DNA of 64,000 nt, from the NCBI RefSeq assembly GCF_015832195.1, contig NC_052032.1, positions 626,618 to 690,617 of the forward strand, read 5' to 3'. The notes beneath the pieces were generated by a model. It had not been told where the DNA came from. It worked only from the letters and a program-made list of their open reading frames with translations, and made no database searches. The position numbers and the translations under genes are program-made. Source of the DNA: Motacilla alba alba (Eukaryota > Chordata > Aves > Passeriformes > Motacillidae). Within the stretch, counting starts at the first letter, position 1. Each line of letters starts with the position of its first letter. Positions 39,401 through 51,400 of this stretch are shown here, piece by piece.

Positions 39401-42400
39401 ACAATAACCCACGATTAAAGCTTTCCACAGTGATAGTTGCAGATTTCCTGCCCATAAATCCTGTTCTCACCACCAAGGCTTCACAAAGCTCACACCAACC
39501 ATGCAGGGCAAGCTCAGCAATGTCTTGACCTTAACCCATCAACCATTTCTCCACTGGTATACCAATAATTTTGAAACCAAATATCCAATATCTCCCTTAG
39601 AAATCAACCTATCCAACCCTAGATCAGTTTTATCTGTATGTGTTATGCTGCATTTCAGTCCCAGCCAGTTCTGCCCTTTGCCTCAACATCTTTTCCCAAA
39701 GAGGGACATTATTCACACCACTGACATTGGCTATTTGCAGAGTCAGATTTTAATTTAACTTTTGAATGTCTTGGCCAATTTCCCCTGTTTTCAAGTGCTT
39801 CCAGAACCAACAAAACCCCCTCCTGCTAGTGTAGAGAAAATGTCAAGGAGAATATTTTAGAGTCAGCAATTTTAAAAGGGGAAAAAGAAAGCCAGACTTG
39901 AAAAGGACAAACCCCTGTCAGCAGTGGAGGGCAATGAGAGTACTGCTGAGTTCCCTGTGGTGTGGCAGGTACAGACACCTGTGCTTAAACACTCGCTGAA
40001 CATGCCACTATGGTACTGTCACTGCAACTTTATTGTATTTGTGCTCGAGGTTTCTTTTTCAAAGTTTCCATCATTTGTGCTGCATGGGGAGATGCTGCAG
40101 TATCACCATCAGATGTCACTGAAGGGAACTCCTTGAAGCATAAGGGTGGAGCTGGAAACCTCAGAGCCAGCTCAGACCAGGGCCACAGCCTGTTCCCTAA
40201 GGGGAGGGGGATCTTGTCTTCTGGAGAGCCTACAGAGATCCTGGAATCCCAGAATGGTTTGGGTTGGAAGTGATCTTAAAGCCCATCCAGTTCCAACCCC
40301 CCTGCCACGGGAAGGAACACCTCCCACTATCCCAGGCTGCTCCAAGGCTCATCCAGCCTAGCCTTGGACACTTCCAGGGATCCAGGGGCAGCCACAGCTG
40401 CTCTGGGCACCCTGTGCCAGGGCCTGCCCACCCTCACAGGGAAGAATTTCTCCCTAATGTCTAATATAATCCTGCCCTCCTTCAACTTAAAGCCATTTCC
40501 CCTTGTCTTTTCACTGTCTGCCCATGTAAAGTCTCTCTCCCATAAACCCCCTTCAAGTCTCAACAGACCACAATAAAGTTTCCCTGGAGCTCCTCTTCCT
40601 TGGGCTGGACACCCCCAGCTCCACCAGCCTGGCTTCAGAGCACAGGGGCTCCCGACCATAACAGTGGCCTCCTCTGGACTCTCCAACACGTCAATGCCCT
40701 TGTGGTGCTGAAGACCCCAGAGCTGGACACCGTGCTCCACGCGGGGTCTCAGAAGGGCGGGGTGGAGGGGGGAAATCCTCTCCCTTGGGTAAAAGAGGCC
40801 AGCTTTCCCTCCAGGCCCTCCTGAGCAAGGTTTCCTGTGAAAGCAGCAGTCAGTCGGCCACGGCCACCACCCACAGACATCACCTACAGCCAGAGCCTGA
40901 GAGCACCCTGAGAACACGCTGCTTTCTCATCACTTGAGCTGCTCTCTTGCTCACAGGCACTGGGCACTAATTTATGAACTGGAAAAGAGCAAAATAGGCT
41001 CCACTGAGAGCCCCGCAGGCCGGCTTTCAGATAGCGATCGGTGCGTCACTGCCGGAGCCACGCTCCCGAGCTCGGCAGCCATTACCACATCAATGCCGGG
41101 GAAGGGGCCGATCCTCCTGCACAAAGCTTCGATCCTCCTGCACAAAGCCTCGGCACTGCGGCTCCCTGGGGCACGCTCGGCTCCCTGGGGCATGTTCACA
41201 CCACCTCGCTCCTGCTCTGGGAATCTGGACGCTCGGCTTCCGGGCTCGCCGGTGCTTCTTCCAAAGGCAATTCAGAGGAGTCTAACTTAGGATATCACTG
41301 CCAGGGATCAAGGCAAAGGTAACTCTTAAAGTCAACTCGCCTCTTTACTGGGGCTCCTCACAGGGAGCTGATTGTTCTGGGCAACGTGGAGGAAGCTGCT
41401 GGCTTGTGGTGAGCAGCTGAATAATGCTGTGTGACAGGATGCATCTGCTCCATGTTCCTGTGTGCCTCACACAACCACGGCCAAGTGGCAGCCCAAAGAG
41501 TCACACTGCACAGTTTCTCTGGTAAAGCTCACCCCCAGAGGGGCTTTAAAGGTCCCTTCCAACCCAAACCATGCTGGGATTCCATGAGATGGTCACTGGT
41601 TGAAGCACGTGGGGAGGCTGAGGGAGCAGGGCTTGTTCAGTATAGGGAGGTCGTGGCTGGATGTAGGGGAATATAATCCGTTCTTCAGTTTTATCAGGAG
41701 CGACCACAGACAAGATGGAGCCAGATCCTCACAGAAATTCCAGCCAGGCCAAAAAGTAAAAAAATGGGACAGTGAGAGTGGCTAAGCCCTGCAACAGGCC
41801 AGCAGGGGAGTGGAAGCAGGCAGGGCACGGCAACACCTTGTCCCACAAAGCTGGCCCTGATCTGAGCAGGAGGACAGAGATGAGGTCTCAGAGAAGAGCT
41901 AATTTCAAACTGAAATGAGGCTCTGATAGTGTGCTTAGCAGTGCCCTGCATTCCCCAGGCTCCTCTCCACACAGACTGGCAGCTTCTTGCAGCAACTGCT
42001 GCTTTCAAGTCCCAAGCACCTCCCGGGTGAAGAACACCCAAGATCTCATTTACTCAGAATACAGGATGGTCCTGATCATACTCAACAATACTACACAGAG
42101 ATCCAAATACATTTCCTGCACTGGGATGCCTTCCAAATTTTTGTCAGGCAGCCCCTGAGGGAAGTAATTCATTTTCAACAGATGAAGTCATTGTGTCTCC
42201 AAAATCTCCTCTGGCTGCCACAGATGTGAGCAGGTACAGAGCAGAAGGAAAGAAGCAATGCAGCTTTCAGAGGCAGATAGGAGAGAGGGTATTTTCAAAA
42301 AAACATGAGCAAGAGGTTGAGACCATTTCCTTCAGCACATTGTTGGACATCCTCCATGGGCCTTCACACAGCTCACAGAGCCACGGAACAGATGAACCTG

Positions 42401-45400
42401 CTGTTGGCAGCAGCTCCACGGCACAGGGCATGGACTCTTCCCTCCACAGAGATGAAAGGCACCAAACAGGATGTTTCACTGAAGTGAATCTGGCATGATC
42501 ATTCCCAGATTTCACCTCAGTAGCTTCAGTAGTGGATAGTAATGTTTCTTGGCTGGACAAAGCACAAACCCAAACAGAAATGGAGGACCGTGGAATGTCC
42601 TGAGCTGGGGGGGGACCCACAAGAACCAGAGAGTCCAACTCCTGGCCCTGCCCAGACCCCCCACCAACCCCACCCTGGGCATCCCTGGCAGCGCTGGCCA
42701 AAGGCTCCTGGAGCTCTGGCAGCCTCGGGGCCGTGCCCATTCCCTGGGGAGCCTGGGCAGTGCCCAGCACCTTCGGGGGGAAGAGCCTTTCCTGATATCC
42801 AACCAAAAACTCCCCAATAGATATTTAACAGGTTTAAGAAGGAAGGTGCAATACTGTACAGGGACATTGCTCCCGTGTGCCCAAGGAACCATCTGGCACA
42901 GAATCCCCCAGACACTTCAGAACAGGCTTCTGGATAAAGAGGACACCATGGTACATCTGTGAGATAGCAAAGCTCATCCTGATTCTGGATCCCACTCCCT
43001 GTTGACTAAAAATGCTGTCCTAGAAAATCAGCTCTTACTGCCCATTTGGCCACTGCTGCTGCACAGAAGGTTTCAGGGAAGGGATCTTGTCCCATTGCTC
43101 CTGTCACTACAGACTTCAGGCAGATCCCCAGAGGAAGGCAGCCTGAGGCTGTGCTGGTACCGGTCAGCAGCGCCACTTGTCTTTGGGGCCACTGATCAAT
43201 TCCTGGTCTTGTTCAGCAGTGTCAGCATAGCCTGACACTGTGGGGACTTTCCCAGATCATAACCTCTTATTGTAGCCCACAATTAACTCATTTTCCTCAA
43301 TTACATCCCACAACTCCAGGTATGCTGATACACAAAATCACAACTCACTTGCAATACTTGTTATCCCCTCCGCATAGCTGGTCAGGGAATGGCATAGGTG
43401 TAGCTCTGCAATGAGCTGTAGTGTCCAACTAACTCCATTAAAATAACCTTTGTTTGAAGAGAAAAGTAACTGTATGACATCCATAAACCCTCCAAAATAC
43501 AATTGCATAGCAAATAGACTAAGGTAACTTTACCCTACTTGCTTTTTCAGATATAATTTCTTTTCCCTTCTCTTCTGTGTGAACTCTATCCTGAAGGTCT
43601 GTGCTTCCTCCTGAAATCTCTCTCACAACCACTGCAGAGGTACATTCTGAATTCCAACCTAATTCTGGCCCCAGAACTGTTGAATATTATTCATCCTAGG
43701 GATCAGCAAAGGACCAAGGACTTGGTCTGAATACAGAAGCCACAGATTTTTTATATGCTTCCAGATTTCTCACACCTCGGTCCCACGATGGCAGGCTGGA
43801 GATACTGGGAGCACTCCAGCACTTGGCAAGACTGAAGATGAATGAGGATGGGGAAATTGGCCAAACTCTTTCAGAGCAGAGCACTGTGTTACTTATCACT
43901 GTAGATGCTTTGTCTAAACCCAATGACACAGTGCATTGAAGAGAAATTGGCAACCTTTACCTTCCCAGTGCATTTTGAAGTAGCATTTATCTCCCTGTCT
44001 TTTGTCATCGTGTCTCACACACACACACACACACACTTGAATGAAGTGTCATGGGACGAATGGCAAATCCTGCTCTCCAGTTTAAGGAAGTGGAGGCTCC
44101 CATTGTGTACTGGGTGACCTGCACTGCTGCTGAGCACCACTGAGCCTGAGCCTACTGTCACCAAACATCGTTTCTCTGGGCTTTCCAGCCTCAGAAGGTT
44201 TTTACAATCTAGGCACTTCCATAAATGTTCTACAGAAGTCACCATGCCAAACTCTCCTCTGGTTTGTATCCTGGAGTACAGAAGCTTGCACAAGGAAAAT
44301 ACAGCTCTCTGCTAGGCTCTGGGGCTGCCTGAAAGATGCATATCCAATCTGAGCATTCTAAATTCCAGCTTAGCAGCAGCGTGTGACATCAACTTGTGCT
44401 ACAGAATCTGTCTGCAGAAATTCCACAGAGTGAGGAATTCCATGTGCTGCCAGAGCCAGGCCTACTGTGGGGACAGGAACAGGGCCCTGCAGCTCCACGT
44501 CACCACAGGGCTGCCGGAGCTGCAGGTGTGTGAAGGAGTGAAGCCACTGCCTCTGTGCTTCTGCTGAGACCTGAACTCACAGGGTGAGTATTTTCAAAAA
44601 ACACAGAGTTCACTCATCTGCTTGTTGGGATGTGTGTGTGCCAAGGTCACTCCAACACTTCTCGGTTGGTTTGGAGCCCTGGCATTTTAACCCTAATGAG
44701 CTAAACCAGTGTGCATTTAACCCACCAATAACTCCAGTAAGTGTTCCCATACCCAGTCACATACATCATGAGACTCCATAGACTCCATTTAGGAAAAAAG
44801 TCTCCTCTTTTCTATTTAGGAAAGCCTTCAAAGTAAATAAGCAAAAATCCTGACAATGGAAATACTTGCTCAGGAGCACAAACTCTTCCCATCATTAGTG
44901 TATGGAAAAGAGATGCCCATGGGACAAACATAGGTTACCACTGATTTCTGTTTTGCCATGCCCAAACCTCCCTGGCTCAAAGCCAAAGCAATAACCAGTA
45001 TCTGTGCAAGATCTTTCCCAAAAGCAAAGCTTGGCAGTTGATTTTTCTCTACGTTAATCTCTTTTGCTACACTTTAGCTCCTGGTGGTTTTTGTTCTGAA
45101 GGAGAAATGCTTGAGAGGGTTGACTGAATGAACTCTGAAATTCACACCCTGGCAAATTGGACTGATTTCCTAAATCCATAATTACAACATTCCTCAGAGA
45201 TATGCATTCTTTCAGAGTGAACAAGGGAAGATTAGTTTCCTGTTTCTTCCCATTTACATGACTTCTCCGTCAAGAGGAACTTTTTTGTTTCTAAACAATC
45301 CTCTGTTTATGCGGTTCTCTTCTTGGCAGGGAACTGGGGAACTAATCTTGCCTAAAAGTAGAATACAGCCAAACTATCAATTGCCAGCAGCCTGATTATC

Positions 45401-48400
45401 TGTGTGCAAGGCAGATGATTTGCTTAGGCTTTAGAAGCCAATATCTATCAGAGAGCAGCCAGATAGGGACCGATCAATTACAGAGGGTTTAAATAATCTG
45501 GGATGATTATTGAATGGCTGTATCGTTTTACTGCTGGCTGAGTAAGAAGGGCAGAGAGGGTCTGTGTGTGAAGGCTGAAAACTTAGTGACACTGGGCAAA
45601 CAGAGCCCCCACACCTGCACAGCCCCAGCTCACAGCAGCTCCCGTGGGGCGAGGGCATTGCAGGGCTCCTGCCATGGAGCGGCTGGTAAGAACTGGCTCC
45701 CACCTGCAAACAGAGTACATGCAGAGCCCTTGTCTGTTTTGGTTTTTATCAGTGAATCCATCCTCTCCTTCTGTGCTACCCTGGGAAGTAGGCAAGCTCC
45801 ATGTCCCATCTTCCTCCCTGCCTTTCCCTATTTGGCTGTACAGGCCAGTGTCAGGGCTCTTGACAGAGCTCCCTTGGTCCTGGAGCAAAAGGAACAAGAG
45901 GATTTGCCTGTTTGAAGTAAGCCTGTCCTAATTTTTACTCTGTGGAATAAAAACAGGAGCTGGGGTTGTTCAGCTGGGACAAGGCTCTGGGGAGACCTTG
46001 TTAAGGCCCTTTGGTACCTGAAGGGAGCTTATAGAAAAGACAGAGTGGCTTTATACAGAGGCAATGAGATGATGAGGGAGAACAGTTTTAAATTGACAGA
46101 AGGAATATTTTTATTAGATATTAGGAAGAAATTCTTCCCTGTGCTTCCCCTGGATCCCTGGAAGTGTCCAAGGCCAGGTTGGACGGGGCTTGGAGCACCC
46201 TGGGATAGTGGAAGATGTCCCTGCCATGGCAAGGAGGTTTGAACAAGATAATTTTTCAAGTCCCTTCCGACTCAAACCAGTCTGGGATTCTGTGATTTCT
46301 ACCCTGTATTTGCTGCAGTTTGCAGTCCCTAACAGGTATCCTGGACACCACTCCTGATGATGATTTTAAGGACCTGGTATGTTCCACACGTTCCTATAAG
46401 GTTTTACATTATCATCATTCCTGTATAGTTTTGTACTCCTAGGATGCTTTTCCCACTTGGCAGAACTAAACCTGCCCCAGCACACCCCAGTGGAGTTGAA
46501 CAACTCATTGATGCTCTTAACTCCCTAATCTAACCCTGACCTCTCAACCTACAGCCATAAGCCAATTAGTTCTTTTTTATACCATACCAAATCTCCTTCT
46601 GATGAAGCTGTGCTGCCGAGTGAAGGCCTGCTAGTGACAGAAATGTAATTACAGTGCTTAGCAGCATGCTGGCCCTGGCTGGTGGCAGGGGACTAAGGTC
46701 AGAATGTATCTCTAACACACCAAAACAATTTAAAGGAGATTTTTTCTCCCCAGTGTGTTCTCTTCAGTTTCTTCTCTTCACTCTCCAGTACTTAATTAGT
46801 TTGCACATTAAGGCTATTTGGCCACCAACTTTAAGACTGAAGTCTTGAGCTTTCCAAGGATCCCTTGCCAATCTCTCCCTGAAGCAGAATCGACACCCAG
46901 CTCTGTCAATCCCCTGTTTGGCCCTGTAGGTCCATACTTCAGTAAATGGGGGCTGATTTTCTAAAGTTATTGAACAAACACATCTTACATCATTCCAGAG
47001 AAATTTTAGCTGACTTTTAGAATTATTTGACATTTTTGACAATTTGGTAGATTGGACAGCAAATTATGGCTGTTTTTCTTGGCTTCTTTGTACCTACTGT
47101 AATATTATACCAGAATTCATCAGCATCTTTGTGCTTAACCACAATTTATTTATATAGCAATGGCTGGATTTGTTATAAATAAAACTACTACAATTACAGT
47201 AGACACACCAGCCCTCCGGGTCTTACAGAGAATTAACACAGCCTAAGCCATGCAGGAAATAGTTGGAAATGCTTACATTTAACTGTACACGTCATCCTTT
47301 GACAGACTCTTCCTTAGCTGGGGAGGCACAGAACACGCTGCATGTTTGGCTTTTCCTGTGTGCTTCTCCCACAGCAGCTGGGGGTTTGTTCAATGCAAAG
47401 TTTCCATTTCTTTTAGCCCAGCAGTGCAAACCTCTTTAGTACAGGTGCTCATTTGCCTGCCCTCTCCCAAGAGCAGAACACAGCTGCAGAACTGAATCAC
47501 AGTCATGGAATCAGAATATCCTAAGCTGGAACAGAACCACAAGGATCATTGAATCCAGCTCCTGAAATTATGGGATGCTGTTCCTGAGATGGTCACAGAC
47601 GTGCCTGTCCTCTGCACCAGCCCCATCAGTCATCCTTTTGCTTTCCAGTAACTGGTGTTATTTCAGCTTCCAATCAATATATGACCCCATGACAAACTGA
47701 CCTGAAAAACAGAAGGAGATTGATATTTTGCCTCACACTTTTCCTCCTACTACAAACTCCAGTTTGTCCATGGTTTAATATTTCCTTTAAACCATGTTGT
47801 GGCTGTGTGCTTTCCCAGAGACCTCCAACAAGAATAGTGAATCCAAAGAAAATGGCACAGGGAAAAATAGAGTGAGTGTCAAAGCACTGTCACCCCCACT
47901 GAGCTCCTGGCAGTTCCTGAACAGGGGACAAAATGCAGGAAGAGGAATAGAAGGAGAAATGGGAGCTATAAGTGGACACTGGGGGAAGAAAGGCTGCCAG
48001 TTCTGACCCAAAAAAACCCAACTGCCCCAGTCCTGACTTCCTGAGAGAGACAGCAGACCTGAAACCTCTCACTAGTCCAGGTATAAACACCAGCTGTTCT
48101 GCAAAGGGGAAAAGGGAAAGAAAAATCAAACCTTCTCTTTTCTGCAATGGCAGCTGCAAGGGAGCTGCTTAAAGCTGTGGAAAGATAAATGCAATTCTTT
48201 TGCAGATAGTTGAACTGGCAGATTGCAGTCAAAACCAGACCAGGAGCAGCTCCTGCATATTCAACCACGCCCCCATACTGGGAGCTGCTGGGCTCCAGTG
48301 GCTCAGCACCTCGGCACAAGCACCACGTGCAGCACCACGGGTGGGACCATGAACATTTATTTCAGCCGATGATTCCTCCCTGAGACTTCTAAGGCCAGAA

Positions 48401-51400
48401 GGAACAAAACAATCATCCACTGGTTTGATTTCCTGCTAAAGAAGTCCATAAGTACTAACAGGGGACTCCACACGTTGGCTGGTTAAACTCGTTTGGGTTT
48501 CCACCCTCCAGGAAAAGAGCCAGTCTGGGCTTGATGTTGGAGTGATGAAAGCCATCCCATCCCTGAATAAACACTTCACTCCAACCAGAGGGAAAGAGGA
48601 TTTTGTATGCAGCCTTATACTGAGAGACATGTCACTTATTAATCACCTCCAGAGCATCGTTCCCATCTGCACAGCACACACTGCTGATATTCAGTTCCTC
48701 ACACTGCAGAGATGTTGCTGTACTCAAACCAATTGAAAAGTTTCCCTCAACTCAGGAGTTCCAGGGAAGAACGGTGGATGTAGGTATTTGCAAAGTGGTC
48801 TTTTTGACTCCTTGTCCTTATTCAAGACTCCCCAGAGCAGGAGTCCTGGCCAGGTGTTGTGGCCACAAAAAAACCTTTGAAAAAATAAATGGCATTCTAC
48901 CCTTTAAAATCCCTTTAAAACCCCCTCCTTGAGTGTAACAGCTTCTACATTTTATTCCAGAGGTAGCTGTGTTTTAATTGAAGTCAAAATGGTTCTGTAC
49001 AGAAAGAATCTTGGCATTAGCCACTGCCATTTAGAAATTAATGTGTCAAATAAATAAGATGACATCAACTCCTTGCTGCAGTGTAAGATAATTTACACCT
49101 TTTAAGTACCAGGAATTGTCAATGTTTTCCAATGCATTACACAGAAAGAAGGGTAGATTTCTGAATATTGTCTGTAAGCAGCATATCAACCCTTGAACTG
49201 TAGCGGAACTGGAGTTCTGCATTTCCTAGGAATTTCCAGCATCTGACCCCTACTCACCCAGAAAAGGAGCTGGCACAGTGCTTGGTTTTCATGGTCAGAA
49301 ATTTTAAAATAAATAAGTTATCTCACTGTCCCAGCTGGAGGAGGACAGAGATCAGCTGCAGGCTCTCCCTGTGCAGAGCACGGGAAACAGCTGCCCCCAG
49401 AGCCCATCTCTGCATCCTCACAAGCCCAGAAGAGACTAAGGAGCTGCAGGACAGGGGCCTGAGGAAAATGAAGGCACTTTTCTGGGACATACATCCCTGC
49501 ACCCTCCTCTCAAACCACACACCAAGGTCAGAGTGGTCCCAGTCAGTGCAGAATCAGAGAATTGTGGAATGATTAAGGTAGGAAAAGCCCTCTCACATCA
49601 TCAAGTCCAACCATCAACCCAGTACCAACCACATTCACCACCAAGCCATGTCCCCAAGTGCCACATCCGCACATTTTTTGAACACTTCCAGGGATGGTGA
49701 CCCCATCGTTGCCCTGGGCAGCCCATTTCAGTGCTTTACAGCCCTTACCATGCATTTTTTTTTCTAATATCTAATCTGAACATTCTCTGGTGCATTTTGA
49801 GGCTGTTTCCTCTCATCCTGAACAAGAGGCCCCCTGGAGCGCTCACAAAACAAGTGACATCTTTCCAAACAGCAGTGCTTTTTTGAGCACTAGATTTGGA
49901 AGAGTTTCAGATGTTTAATTTTGAGAAGTTAAGGGATAGTTTCCCTGTGCAAACACTAGCACAGAACAGTTTGGGATGTAGCAGTAAAAAGCCCTTTGGC
50001 TTAAGGTCAATAAAAGTGAAAATCCCACTTCTACCCACTCCCTCTCCCGGTCACCTCACAGTGGTTATAACACTGACAAACACAATGGGTTTGAACCCTG
50101 CCCAGTGCTGCTTCCAGTCACTGTCCCCAGCAAGAGCTGCAGTGCTGGGCAGTGTCACCCAGTTCTGCTCCACAGGAGAAGGAGTTTCATCACAGGAAAG
50201 GCCAAACAAACACACGGAGATTTCTTGGTATAACTTCTTGGTATGTTTAAGATAACATTTTAAACTGATCTGGCACTGACCAGCCCAGCTGAGCCTAGAA
50301 GGGCCTAAGTACAAGACCCCCAAAACTCTGGTGAGAAAACAGCACTGAGAGCAGGGCAGCAGAACCATCCTACACCCAAGTTCTCTGTCAAACTGGGACA
50401 TTTCAGGCCACCAAAATGCACGTGTCTGGTGCTATTTGAGATGTCCTGGTGCTCCAACTGCCCTCTGAGACAGAAGTGTCCCCCTCAGCAGAGCCCCTGT
50501 AATGCTGCCAGCCTCCTGCAAGTGTCTCAGACACAGTCTGACACCTAAACCCTGCCAGAGGTGACACCTGGCACCAGAGTCACTCCCCTACTGTGCTTCT
50601 CATTGATACCACAGTTCCGTGTGTGTTTGCTTTTTGAAAGTCTGCCATGGAAAAACTCATTCCATGGAGAAGCTCCTTCCATGGAGAAACTCCTTCCATG
50701 TTTTTAGTGATTTTGTCCTACAGAATGTCCCGGGGAACATCTGCCCTCCACAACCCCTTTTGCTGCTGGCCTGCAGTCCCTGGCAGGACCACCCTGAACA
50801 CATCTGAACAGAGCCACAGACCAGCTGTGCTGGGCTTGCTCTGCCCAACTCAACTTTCTTTGTGCAGCTGCTGAGGCCAGGACAAACACAAAGCATGCCA
50901 AAATGACACCACGAGGGCACACAGAAAGCAGACTGGAGCCTCATGCCCTCATGCCTCATGCCTCTTTTTCCCTACCTGTCTACCAATATCCTCCCCATGT
51001 TCCCCTTCTTGTGAGGACAGGCACTCCCTATGTTCCAGCAGCCCAGGATCCCTAAGAAAGGAATGAAGAGCCAGCAGCTGGCACTGGGCACAGAGAGTCT
51101 CTTCCCCACCCTAACTCTGCCTTCCAGGCATCTCCTCTTGGAGAAGGTGCTGCAAGGGGCAGCTCTCTGGGCTGACCAGGCCGGCAGCAGCCAGTGGGGA
51201 TGAGGGCAGCCTTCTTCGGGTATGAAGAGGTTTGGATCCTTCTCGTTCCCCTCCTGCCTCCTCTGCCATCCCTATCTGGACACTGGCTCAGCCACTGAGT
51301 GCTGGCAGGCAGACGGGGGCAAAACCAGTTTGCCACAGGGCTGGAAATGGGTTTTATTTGCCCCACAATTAACTCCTGAGTTTCTGCTGTTTATAGGAGC

